The notes under the pieces: generated by a model | Database searches by the model: none | What the model was told of the DNA's origin: nothing | What the model saw: the letters and a program-made list of their open reading frames with translations, nothing else | Part shown: positions 40,093 through 49,082 of the stretch, piece by piece | Numbering within the stretch: the stretch's first letter is position 1 | Layout of the letters: the number at the start of each line of letters is the position of its first letter | Assembly (NCBI GenBank): GCA_016936115.1 | Contig: JAFGPQ010000179.1 | Span: 1 to 58,697 of the forward strand | Length of the DNA stretch: 58,697 nt | Direction of reading: 5' to 3' | Source of the DNA: Spirochaetales bacterium | Lineage (GTDB): Bacteria > Spirochaetota > Spirochaetia > DSM-2461 | Made by a program: the position numbers and the translations under genes

Positions 40093-41496
40093 CTATTTCT
40101 GCCAGCCTACCATGATATAGGGATTGATTACACTGGATGATTCCACCTGGTAATGGGTAATTAGAATGGCATAGCCCAGTTCGTATACCAGACTATTCCT
40201 TTTATACTGTATCCCCGTTTCTATGCGGTCGGAGAAATCCAGAGAGTGCTCTATGCGGTCATCCTTGAAGAAATAGAGTGAATAGGAGGCTCCGAATCCA
40301 AGGGAGACATAGAGATTCACCGGGAAATCCCAGTCGGAGAGATAGTAAATTCCCCCGTCCAGCTGAAAACGCGACAGGGTCAGGTAATCGGCAATGGCAT
40401 CGCTGTACCAGGTGTAATGCAATCCCGAGGCAAGGCCGCACTGGCGCAGTACGGGGAGCCGGTAAATTCCCGAATTTATGAATTTCTTTCTGAAACGAAG
40501 AGAAAAACCAAGGGGGGAATTCTTGAATATCTCCGCTTCCCGGTTCATGGGAAAGGAGGCGTGATAATCAAGGCCCAGGAACAGGGGCGTTTTCTCTCTC
40601 CTTTTTTTAATCCTTTCCTCTAGGCTCTCCTCTCTGTGGGTGAGGGTAAAACCGATAGGTTCCGATGACAATCCGCCCTCATTGACCACGCTGACAGTGT
40701 AAGTTCCTTCTTCCATGGTTTCCGGATCCAGGTAGAAGGAAATATCAGCGCCGTAATAGATTTCGGGATAACGGTATACTGCCTCGGAGGGGCCTTCGAA
40801 GGAGAGATCCGCCCGGGAGGAGAAATTTTTCCCCTTAAGGGAGATCTTACCGGGATTTTCCCCTTTGTATATGGTATCCGGCTTAATGCTGTCAATTTCA
40901 GGACGGGAGCGGGGTATGGAACGGATTACCGATTCCAGGGAGAAACTTCGCCCGGAGGGATTTTTAACGGAAAGATCCCAGATCCCGATTTCAGGCAGGA
41001 GGGCACCGCTGAATGAGACTTCGCAGCTGATATTTTCGCCGTTCCGACTTCTGCTCAATTCCCTTCCTTCTATCAAGTCCGAACCGTTGACCAGGTTGAA
41101 AAGGCAGGCTTCATCAAAATCCTTCCCTTTTATTGTGATTATAAGTTCCGTCTCGTCGTCAAAGAAAAAGGACGGGGAGTAATCTTCGATGAGCGGCTGG
41201 GGACTGGGGAATACGGTCAGGGGAGCCCAGTCGCTCCGGGAGGAGAGCTTCTCAAATTTGTTGAAGACGGAAATACGCACTTTATACTCACCGGGTGTAA
41301 GAAACAGGGGGAGAAAGGGCTCCTCCGTCTTCAGGGAGTAAAGTATAACCCCTTCCGTTTCTATTTCCACCAGATAGAAAGAGGCACCCTCCACGGCCTG
41401 CCATTCCAGTTTTTTCTCTTTCTTCTCCCCATCCTGTCCGAAAAGGGCAAGGGGCAGTAACAAAAGGAGAAGGGGAAGTATTCTTCTAATCTGCAT
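40093..41496 (-). CDS. Exported Fn3/IPT-like protein with outer-membrane barrel (A)
   Basis: This 467-residue protein has a signal peptide (ending LALFGQ) and the same layout as its downstream paralogue: an N-terminal Fn3-like module (LEWQAVEGASFYLVEIE, PGEYKVRISVFNKFEK), two IPT/TIG-like domains (IKGKDFDEACLF and LKGKNFSSRADL), and a C-terminal run of alternating strands (from about 310) ending VGWQK. The start overlaps the FecR/Fn3 gene by 11 bp. The paralogues keep the FNKF-K-DW motif but differ in most other positions, so the duplication is old. Confidence 0.75.
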   Translation of the reverse strand: MQIRRILPLLLLLLPLALFGQDGEKKEKKLEWQAVEGASFYLVEIETEGVILYSLKTEEPFLPLFLTPGEYKVRISVFNKFEKLSSRSDWAPLTVFPSPQPLIEDYSPSFFFDDETELIITIKGKDFDEACLFNLVNGSDLIEGRELSRSRNGENISCEVSFSGALLPEIGIWDLSVKNPSGRSFSLESVIRSIPRSRPEIDSIKPDTIYKGENPGKISLKGKNFSSRADLSFEGPSEAVYRYPEIYYGADISFYLDPETMEEGTYTVSVVNEGGLSSEPIGFTLTHREESLEERIKKRREKTPLFLGLDYHASFPMNREAEIFKNSPLGFSLRFRKKFINSGIYRLPVLRQCGLASGLHYTWYSDAIADYLTLSRFQLDGGIYYLSDWDFPVNLYVSLGFGASYSLYFFKDDRIEHSLDFSDRIETGIQYKRNSLVYELGYAILITHYQVESSSVINPYIMVGWQK

Positions 41497-44224
41497 ACTG
41501 TATGTCCGGCGAAAGAATGACCGGTGCTGCTCCTATAGACTTAATCGTAATGGAAAAATCCGTTCGGCTTTCCGGTGAAGTACGGACAATTCCGATGTCA
41601 TTATACTCTTTTCTCGCTTTGACGGTAAACTGAAAATTTCCTATATCCAGTTTGGAAAGGTCTGAGAAAGTGTAGCTGGTATCCCTGTAATTGTCCACGC
41701 TGAATATCCGGGAACCGGTGCTGTCATACAGGGCGATCGTATAAATCTCTCCCGCTTCGCCCTGACGCCAGCTGAACTGAATATCGTTACGATCCGACAT
41801 ATCGATCGTCTCCCCACTTAAGGGCGCTCTCATGGGGACAGGGGAGAGGGGAGCTACTGCGGTGACGGTCATTTCCGTGGCGCCTACCGGGGAGTACCTG
41901 TTTTTCTGATCGATACCCCGTACTTCTATCCTGTAGGTGTCCGGATAAAGTTCGTCCAGGGTGTAGGCTGTCCCTCTGGTAACACGGCGCAGCAGAACCG
42001 TATCGGACTCCTTCTGTTTAAGAACCAGTTCGTAGGAGGGAAAATCAAAGGCTGACTGCCAGCGTACTTCTAAACCGTTCTGCAGAATCGTCAGCCGGTT
42101 CTGCGAGCTGCCCGCTTCGGGAGAGGTGATGCGGGGTGCCTGATAGGTTATGATATCTCTGATTGTGAAGGTGGATCGGGATGTGACGCTAACCGTGGGA
42201 AAGCCCTTACCCTCATCCTCACGCAGGGACTGGAGTTCCATAGTGTAATTCCCTTCATTGAGGAGGGCGATATCCACATCGGTATAGGTCTTTTCCTGAG
42301 GAGGCATGGTAAAAATCGGATCCGATGAGCCATCCCTGTACAGAACCCCGGCATAAGCGCTGCTGTTGCTCACTTCGGACCAGGCCAGGGGCAGTTTCTC
42401 TTCACCGATCAGTGAGAGAACGCTGTCCGGTTCAGGTGAAATGAGACGGGGCGGGAGGATCGGCGTTTTTACGGAAAAAGACCGGCGCGTTCCCTCGAGA
42501 AGAACCTTGCCGTCCTTATCGAGCAGATCCACCTGCCACAGATAATCCCCCTCTTCCCCGATGTACTGGGCGTTTTCCAGGCGGTCCACCCGGCTGTTGG
42601 CCACGATCCTCTCCGTACCTCCCGTGGATTTCCAGAGCCGGAACCGGAAGTTTTCCCTTTCCGAGGAGTCCCAGATGAACACCAGACTCTCGCCCTTTTC
42701 CAGAGTGACGGGCTCATCCGGCCGGGGAGAGAGCATTTCCAGATTCCGTACCTTTTCCCGGCACAGGAGAGGACGGATTTCCGAATCCTCCACGGGGATA
42801 TTTCCATCGGTCAGAGGCGCGATCTGCCAGTAGTACTGTCCCGGGGAAAGATTATCGTTCAGGATAAAGAAATTCTTTGAGCTGTTTTCCCTCACCAGGG
42901 GTGAAGCCATATCACTGTTTTCCGAGAGCATGAACTGGTACAGGGGTATCTCCGGGTCACCCTTCCAACTGAAGCGGATACCATCGGTAAACTCCTCCGG
43001 GGTTACCACAGCTTTCGAATCCGGTGCGATAAGACGGGGAGGCTGGAATTCGATCTGCCGGGTGATTTTCAAACTGTCTTCGGGTGTCGGCTCTGTACGG
43101 GTCACATTCTCAATACCGTCGTATCGGGCGGAGACACGCCACCAGTATTCACCTTCCTCCAGTCCATCAACCTTAATCTGATTATAGTTCGTCCTTTCCG
43201 TTCTCAGGACACGGTTCCTGTCCGAGGCGGAACCGATCTCCAATTCCCAGTACTCCGCATCCTCCGCCCCCTGCCACATAAAAGTCTGGCTGGGAGGGGT
43301 GTCCCGGTAGGTGAATTCCGAACGGTCCCGGGGGGAGAGTGTTTTCAAAGGTAGATTGTCAATGATACGGATCTTTCCGGTGGAGCTGTAACTGTCCTTA
43401 CTCTCATTGCCCACACGCCAGAAGTAGTCACCCGGGACCAGATCCAGCTCATAGGAGAGCGTTCCGATATCATCGGCCCGGTAGACAATCCTCTCGAAAT
43501 CCGTATCAAGGGCAACCCACAGGGTTCTCGTCGGTTCCGGTTCCGGTTCTTCCCAGGCAAAGCGAATCTTCTGGGTTTCCCCGAATGTCAGCCAGCTGCT
43601 GTTGTTGGGGGGGGAGGTCTGTATAAAGCTCATCGTATTGACGCTGGTTTCACCGGTGGGCTGAATCTGGAACTGTTCGTTCTGTGCGATCCGGTCATTT
43701 CCCCGGGTGACTTCACCGTTCAGGACATCCATCTTAAAGATGCCCTTCTCGTCGGTGGCTATGGTGATTTCCGAAGAGTTGGAAAGTATGATGGGGAGAG
43801 GATTCTCCTCATTCATGTTTATAAGCTGCAGCGGCTCGGGGCGGACCTGGGTGGAGAGGGCGCTGATGGTTCCCGCAAAGTAGATGGTGTTCTCCTTCAG
43901 TCTCAGAATAATTCGGGATCCGTTTTCCAGAGAGATCTCCGTTCCGTCGATAAGGTTCAGAAGAATGGAAGAGAAGGAGTCCGAGGTTATCAGATCCCCT
44001 TCGAAAAGCTCATCCTGTTTGGTCAGGTTGTAGGTGTAATCGTCACCGGTCAGCTGTCTTTTCGGATAATAGGCCACGTCGGAAACAAGGCCGATCGGTT
44101 CCCCGGCTCCCCGGATCTTCTGGGATACCATGGACATATAGTTCTTACCGGCAAAGTAGAAAACCGTGAGGAGCAGAGCCGCGGCGGTAAGATCTTTGAG
44201 AAGTGTCCTAATCCAGAATTTCAT
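41486..44224 (-). CDS. FecR-domain protein with about seven Fn3-like repeats
   Basis: This 912-residue protein has an N-terminal membrane anchor (about 9-26) and a FecR domain (about 45-165: ELFEGDLITSDSFSSILLNL, DGTEISLENGSRIIL). A long periplasmic stretch of Fn3-like repeats follows (about 210-890), each closing with a motif like GxYxWxV: PGDYFWRVGN, EGEYWWRVSA, PGQYYWQIAP, EGDYLWQVDL, EGNYTMELQS and PDTYRIEVRG. FecR domains are periplasmic signal or structural modules. The repeats give a reach that could cross a periplasm. It overlaps the cyclase gene by 17 bp and the next gene by 11 bp, so all are coupled. It probably physically links the inner-membrane sensor with the two barrel proteins, but that is inference. 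Confidence 0.78.
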   Translation of the reverse strand: MKFWIRTLLKDLTAAALLLTVFYFAGKNYMSMVSQKIRGAGEPIGLVSDVAYYPKRQLTGDDYTYNLTKQDELFEGDLITSDSFSSILLNLIDGTEISLENGSRIILRLKENTIYFAGTISALSTQVRPEPLQLINMNEENPLPIILSNSSEITIATDEKGIFKMDVLNGEVTRGNDRIAQNEQFQIQPTGETSVNTMSFIQTSPPNNSSWLTFGETQKIRFAWEEPEPEPTRTLWVALDTDFERIVYRADDIGTLSYELDLVPGDYFWRVGNESKDSYSSTGKIRIIDNLPLKTLSPRDRSEFTYRDTPPSQTFMWQGAEDAEYWELEIGSASDRNRVLRTERTNYNQIKVDGLEEGEYWWRVSARYDGIENVTRTEPTPEDSLKITRQIEFQPPRLIAPDSKAVVTPEEFTDGIRFSWKGDPEIPLYQFMLSENSDMASPLVRENSSKNFFILNDNLSPGQYYWQIAPLTDGNIPVEDSEIRPLLCREKVRNLEMLSPRPDEPVTLEKGESLVFIWDSSERENFRFRLWKSTGGTERIVANSRVDRLENAQYIGEEGDYLWQVDLLDKDGKVLLEGTRRSFSVKTPILPPRLISPEPDSVLSLIGEEKLPLAWSEVSNSSAYAGVLYRDGSSDPIFTMPPQEKTYTDVDIALLNEGNYTMELQSLREDEGKGFPTVSVTSRSTFTIRDIITYQAPRITSPEAGSSQNRLTILQNGLEVRWQSAFDFPSYELVLKQKESDTVLLRRVTRGTAYTLDELYPDTYRIEVRGIDQKNRYSPVGATEMTVTAVAPLSPVPMRAPLSGETIDMSDRNDIQFSWRQGEAGEIYTIALYDSTGSRIFSVDNYRDTSYTFSDLSKLDIGNFQFTVKARKEYNDIGIVRTSPESRTDFSITIKSIGAAPVILSPDIQYAD

Positions 44225-47027
44225 ACTTCACTTCTTTCTCATCCACACCCTTCTCCAGAACACCGGAGAAATCCCCCTCAATGCCCACGTAGGAGCGCAT
44301 CTCATCAAGATTTTTCGGCCTGTCCGGATTGTCCATACGTCCCAGAACAGCATAGATCTGCTGGGGCTCGCTTTTTCCCTTAACCTTAATCTTGTTCATG
44401 GGCACCACGTGAAAGATCCCCTTGACCATGTTGTGTGTGTCCGTGCTGATCAGAATGTCCGTTCCCATGGGTTTGTTCAGCGGTTCGATGCGGGACGCCA
44501 GGTTCACCGCGTCTCCGATCACCGTGTACTCCATTCTATCCATGGAACCGATCTGGCCGGATACGACGGGGCCCGAATTGATGCCGCAGCCGATTTTGAT
44601 GATGGGCTTCTTATCGCTGCCCCGGCCGCGGTTGAAGCGAATCAGCGATTCCCGCATGGCCAGTGCGCAGTTGATGCAGTTCTCCGGATCGTTCCCCCGT
44701 GATTTGGGAACTCCCCAGAGTCCCATGATGGCGTCGCCGATGTACTTGTCCACATGGCCCATATTGTCGTTGACGCATTTGACCATCTCCGTCATATACT
44801 CGTTGAGGAACTCCACCACTTCGCCCGGCTCCAGCTTCTCCGAAATGGCTGTGAAGGAACGGATATCGGAGAAAAAGACCGTGGCGTCCTTCGTCTCTCC
44901 CCCCAGCTTCAGCTCCCCCTTCGCCGCCATCTCGGCCACTTCCTTGTTTACAAAACGGCCGAAGGCGTCCTTCATTCTCTCCCTTTCCTGCAGTCCCAGG
45001 CCCATGTCAATGAAGGCCTGTGTCAGTACGCCCGTTTCGTCACGGTTGCGGACCTTCAGTTTCAGCTCGTACTGGCCCTTCTCAATCAGTTTGGTAGCCA
45101 CCATGAGCCGTGCCAGAGGCAGGGATATGGTTTTAGAGAAGAAATATATCATGAGTATGGTAAGGGAGAGTATCATGACCATAAGATAGATGTTCTGTTT
45201 GAGAATATCGTTAATCGGACCGAAAAGGGCTGCCCGCTTCACCTCGGATACGAAGAAAAGATCCCAGTCCTTTATATAGGTGAAAGCGCCCAGCATGGTT
45301 TCCGCCGGAAGGCCTTCGGTTTCCCTGCTCGCGAATATGGTCTGATCGTAGGTAAGCTGCTGATTCGCCGTGGAGCCCGACTCTCTGACATGCACAAGGA
45401 CGGGATGATTCTCATAATCCCCGGGCTGGCAGGCGGTAACGAGACCCTGTTCCGGATGGCCGATCAGCTCGCCCCTGCCGTTCAGGACGAATATGGTCCG
45501 GCTTCCCGTGCTGTTGATGATATCATTCAGCAGTTCCGAAGTCTTCACAATAATAATGAGGGGTTTCTGACGGTTATCGTCCTCGTCCCAATAGGTCATG
45601 ACAATGCCCGTGACCGGATCGGTGTTTCTCGTATCGGTCAGGTAAAAGGAGGGATTGAAGGTTTTTCGATAATTCTGGTCACCCTGCCAGGCTTCATCTA
45701 TCATGTCGCTGAAATTCTCTTCCAGCACTGTCTGTATGTAATCGAAACTGAAATATCCCGGTGAACTGTACTGGATATCGCTGGAGATAAGCTGAAAGTA
45801 GAGTACGAAGGGGTAGTCGTTTATGAGGGTTTCTTCCAGGGTCACCCGGTTGTTGTTCAGGAGTACTCTCAAGGTCTCCCGCAGTCCATTGAAGCTGTTC
45901 TTCGTATTCGTGGAGAGTAAGTCCGCCACGGTAAGGCTGTTCTGCTCAATCTCCCGGGAAAGGGTGCTTTCGAAAAGGGAGAAGGAGATGACCGACATGG
46001 TACTCATGGCCAGGACGATAACGAGGGAAATGATAAGGATCAGTTTGAAGCCGATGGAGAATCTAACCCCCAGCTTCCGGCTTTTCGGCTTTTTCAGATC
46101 CAGCTCTTCGGGCAGGGCCTCCTCTTCCCGGGTCTGTTCGGCAATGAGATTGATTTTCTCCATGAGTTCAGGAGGCATGAAGGGGACTTCCCGGATAATC
46201 TCCCGAACCGGATTCTCCCGGGCGGGCGGATTTATCTCCTTTTTCTGTTCCGGCAGGACCTCCGGCTCCTTCAGTATTTTGAAAATTCTGCCTTTGATGT
46301 TTTCCCGGTTAAGAAGGGTGGTAACGTTTTCCTTACCCTTATAAAGAAAATAGAAGGGAAGTTTGACATGGCCTTCCTGAAAATAGTCATAGGGGAGCTC
46401 CAGAGGGCCCATCTGGGCGACTAAACCTCTCTGTACGAGGCTGTCCAGCTGATCAATTGTGCCGTAAAGGTCATCCTGCTGGTTCAGATCCATGAAGACC
46501 AGCACCCGCCAACTGTCATTCTCCGGTACGGTCAGATATTTGCGGGGAATCTTCATGGCATGGCTGAAATCATTATCCTTACCTATGGACAGGGGACGAA
46601 GATCCCACCGGGACTCTCCGGTGATGAGCCGTTTCCTGAAGGATGCCTCCAGGCCTGAGGTATCGAAATCGACAGGTGTCTCCGTTATGACCGCTTCCGC
46701 CCCGTTAACGAATAGGCCGTCCTTTTTATTTTCCTCGAGCATTCTCAGAAGTTTTACCATCTGCTCTATCAGTCTTGTCGCAAGCTTAAAATCTTCCGGC
46801 GGAAGAGTTTTCCCCTGGCGGCTCTTGATAAGGGCAATACCCAGTCCCGCCATGAGATTCAGGGGGGCGAGACCCATAAAGGCTCCCAGATAGGAGATTA
46901 TCCGGAACTCCTTGAGCAGGTTTCCCGAATCTCCCGAGGGTGAGGCTTTTATTTTTTTCTGTTCAACCAGGAGCGCTCTTACGTGCCTGCCGGCTTCTCT
47001 CTTCAGATCCAGCTGTAACTCCGTCAT
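44208..47027 (-). CDS. Membrane adenylate cyclase with Cache-like sensor and HAMP
   Basis: This is a 939-residue class III cyclase. Residues 1-320 are an unusual cytoplasmic region of unknown function. A membrane segment follows (about 323-345), then an extracytoplasmic Cache-like sensor (about 345-605), a second membrane segment (about 610-630), HAMP (about 632-690) and a cyclase domain (about 715-900). Key residues are present: metal Asp in VFFSDIRSFT, Lys and metal Asp in VDKYIGDAIMG, base-specifying Asp in YTVIGDAVN, and Arg in VNLASRIE. ATP is the expected substrate. I use ATG at 47027; a GTG five codons earlier is possible. It is the first gene of the envelope cluster. The ligand sensed is unknown. 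Confidence 0.9.
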   Translation of the reverse strand: MTELQLDLKREAGRHVRALLVEQKKIKASPSGDSGNLLKEFRIISYLGAFMGLAPLNLMAGLGIALIKSRQGKTLPPEDFKLATRLIEQMVKLLRMLEENKKDGLFVNGAEAVITETPVDFDTSGLEASFRKRLITGESRWDLRPLSIGKDNDFSHAMKIPRKYLTVPENDSWRVLVFMDLNQQDDLYGTIDQLDSLVQRGLVAQMGPLELPYDYFQEGHVKLPFYFLYKGKENVTTLLNRENIKGRIFKILKEPEVLPEQKKEINPPARENPVREIIREVPFMPPELMEKINLIAEQTREEEALPEELDLKKPKSRKLGVRFSIGFKLILIISLVIVLAMSTMSVISFSLFESTLSREIEQNSLTVADLLSTNTKNSFNGLRETLRVLLNNNRVTLEETLINDYPFVLYFQLISSDIQYSSPGYFSFDYIQTVLEENFSDMIDEAWQGDQNYRKTFNPSFYLTDTRNTDPVTGIVMTYWDEDDNRQKPLIIIVKTSELLNDIINSTGSRTIFVLNGRGELIGHPEQGLVTACQPGDYENHPVLVHVRESGSTANQQLTYDQTIFASRETEGLPAETMLGAFTYIKDWDLFFVSEVKRAALFGPINDILKQNIYLMVMILSLTILMIYFFSKTISLPLARLMVATKLIEKGQYELKLKVRNRDETGVLTQAFIDMGLGLQERERMKDAFGRFVNKEVAEMAAKGELKLGGETKDATVFFSDIRSFTAISEKLEPGEVVEFLNEYMTEMVKCVNDNMGHVDKYIGDAIMGLWGVPKSRGNDPENCINCALAMRESLIRFNRGRGSDKKPIIKIGCGINSGPVVSGQIGSMDRMEYTVIGDAVNLASRIEPLNKPMGTDILISTDTHNMVKGIFHVVPMNKIKVKGKSEPQQIYAVLGRMDNPDRPKNLDEMRSYVGIEGDFSGVLEKGVDEKEVKYEILD

Positions 47028-47199
47028 ACTCTTCTTTTCCACTTTTTCACCAGATAGGGCAGGATAATCCCTTACCCTTTTTATTATTAAGTATCGGCAG
47101 GGTTCCCTAAAAAATCCATGATCACTCCCGGTTAAGCAAAGAAAAATAGCAATTAGTCAGATTGTTCGGTAAACTTGCACCGGTGATGTGCCCCTTCTC

Positions 47200-47227
47200 T
47201 TGCCTAGGGATGCGCACTTGATATATT
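47200..47227 (+). promoter_or_regulatory. alaS promoter, leaderless geometry
   Basis: TTGCCT (47200-47205), a 16-nt spacer and TATATT (47222-47227) are followed by 8 nt and the alaS ATG at 47236. The predicted transcript would start 1-3 nt before the ATG; no ribosome-binding site is present. Confidence 0.55.
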
Positions 47228-47235
47228 ATGGCTTC

Positions 47236-49023
47236 ATGAAAGCCAAAGAACTGAGAGAAAAGTACATAAAGTTTTTTACCGAAAGGGGACATGCGGAGAT
47301 TTCCGGTAAGTCCCTGATTCCCGAGAACGATCCCACCGTCCTTTTTACCACGGCCGGTATGCATCCTCTCGTTCCCTATCTGCTCGGTCAGCCCCATCCC
47401 GCGGGAAAGAGACTGGTGGATTACCAGAAATGTATCCGTACTCAGGATATCGATTCCGTAGGAGATCCTTCCCATCTGACATTTTTCGAAATGCTGGGAA
47501 ACTGGTCCCTGGGAGATTATTTCAAGAAGGATTCCATCGCCATGAGCTATGAATTCCTGACTTCTCCCGAATATCTGGGAGCGGATCCGGAAAAGCTCTC
47601 CGTAACCGTATTCGAGGGGGACGACGAAGTTCCCGCCGACGAAGAGTCCATCGGTTACTGGAAGGAGTGCGGCATTCCCGATGAGAAGATTTACCGTCTG
47701 CCCCGGGAAGACAACTGGTGGGGTCCTGCGGGAACCACCGGCCCCTGCGGACCGGACTCGGAAATGTTCCTGGACACGGGGCTCGACGCCTGCGGACCGG
47801 ACTGCAAACCGGGATGCCATTGCGGAAAGTATTTCGAAGTCTGGAATAACGTTTTCATGCAGTACAACAAGATGGAAGACGGGAGCTATCAGAAGCTGGA
47901 GGCTCCCTGTGTCGATACGGGTATGGGACTGGAAAGAACGGTCACCATGCTGCTCGGCAAGAAATCGGTATACGAAACGGAATTTTTCCTTCCCATCATC
48001 GCGAAAGTGGAAGAGCTGACCGGAAAAAAATACGGCGAGACGGAAGAGACCGATATGTCCATCCGTATTATCTCTGACCATATTAAAGCCTCCTGCATGA
48101 TAATGGGAGACGAAAAGGGTGTGAGTCCCTCCAATGTGGGCCAGGGCTATGTCCTTCGCAGACTGCTGAGGCGGGCTATCCGTCACGGCCGCAAATTGGG
48201 GCTGGAGAAGAACTTCCTTGTAGACCTTTCCGAAGTGGTTCTGACCATGTATCAGGATGTGTATGCCGAACTCCGGGCTAACGAGAGCCGCATCAAGGAG
48301 GAGCTGGAACGGGAAGAGAACCAGTTCAGCACCACTCTGGCCAAGGGGGAGAAGGAGTTCGAGAAACTGCTTCCCAACCTTATGAAGAATCCGAAAAAGA
48401 TCGTCAGCGGTAAAGTAGCCTTTCGGCTTTACGATACCTACGGTTTTCCCGTAGAGCTGACCGAGGATCTGGCTGCGGAGCAGGGTATGACCGTGGACCG
48501 GGACGGGTTTGAGGAAGCCTTCAAGAAGCATCAGGAAGCCTCCAAAAAGGGAGCCGATAAAGCTTTTAAGGGGGGATTGGCCGACCATTCTGTCATGACT
48601 ACCCGGTACCATACGGCGACCCATCTTCTGCATGAAGCCCTGAGACTTGTTCTGGGGGATCATGTGGCTCAGAAAGGGTCCAACCTGAATGCGGAAAGGC
48701 TGCGCTTTGACTTTTCCCATCCCGATCCCATGACTCCCGAAGAGATCAGCCGGGTGGAAGATCTGGTTAACGAGAAGATCAAGGCAGCACTGCCTGTAAC
48801 CATGAAAGTCATGACCCTGGAAGAGGCAAAGAACAATCATGCCCGGGCTCTGTTTGCGGGAAAATACGACGAACAGGTCAAGGTCTATTTCATGGGAGAT
48901 TTTTCCATCGAAGTATGCGGCGGCCCCCATGTGGAGAATACCTCCGAGCTGGGCAGTTTTAAGATTCAGAAGGAGCAGTCCTCTTCGCGGGGCGTTCGGA
49001 GAATCCGGGCTGTCTTGAGCTAA
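47236..49023 (+). CDS. alaS: Alanyl-tRNA synthetase, short spirochaete form
   Basis: This 595-residue enzyme charges tRNA-Ala. The class II catalytic core (about 1-245) shows FFTERGHAEISGKSLIP, FTTAGMHPLVPYL and the WWGPAGTTGPCGPDSE motif. The tRNA-recognition region follows, then the editing domain with its zinc site HTATH (about 458-462) and CGGPH (about 559-563). Usual bacterial AlaRS is about 875 residues; the C-terminal oligomerisation/C-Ala (DHHA1) domain is missing here. The frame ends cleanly at TAA before a terminator, so this is not a frameshift, and Borrelia AlaRS is similarly short. ATG at 47236 is the natural start (family start KAKELREKYIKFF). Confidence 0.96.
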   Translation: MKAKELREKYIKFFTERGHAEISGKSLIPENDPTVLFTTAGMHPLVPYLLGQPHPAGKRLVDYQKCIRTQDIDSVGDPSHLTFFEMLGNWSLGDYFKKDSIAMSYEFLTSPEYLGADPEKLSVTVFEGDDEVPADEESIGYWKECGIPDEKIYRLPREDNWWGPAGTTGPCGPDSEMFLDTGLDACGPDCKPGCHCGKYFEVWNNVFMQYNKMEDGSYQKLEAPCVDTGMGLERTVTMLLGKKSVYETEFFLPIIAKVEELTGKKYGETEETDMSIRIISDHIKASCMIMGDEKGVSPSNVGQGYVLRRLLRRAIRHGRKLGLEKNFLVDLSEVVLTMYQDVYAELRANESRIKEELEREENQFSTTLAKGEKEFEKLLPNLMKNPKKIVSGKVAFRLYDTYGFPVELTEDLAAEQGMTVDRDGFEEAFKKHQEASKKGADKAFKGGLADHSVMTTRYHTATHLLHEALRLVLGDHVAQKGSNLNAERLRFDFSHPDPMTPEEISRVEDLVNEKIKAALPVTMKVMTLEEAKNNHARALFAGKYDEQVKVYFMGDFSIEVCGGPHVENTSELGSFKIQKEQSSSRGVRRIRAVLS

Positions 49024-49036
49024 AAGATTAGGGCTG

Positions 49037-49070
49037 AAAAAAAGGCTGACCTTCGGGCCAGCCTTTTTTT
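49037..49070 (+). terminator. Bidirectional terminator between alaS and the TPR gene
   Basis: A stem GGCTG-A-CC / GG-C-CAGCC (49044-49063, one mismatch) is closed by a TTCG loop and flanked by seven A and seven T residues. It can end alaS on the plus strand and the TPR gene (stop at 49083) on the minus strand. Confidence 0.9.
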
Positions 49071-49082
49071 ATATCCTGTAAA

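Noticed and set aside
47122-48930. A 602-codon open frame antisense to alaS
   Set aside because: It mirrors the codon structure of a highly conserved gene and its translation has no family features.
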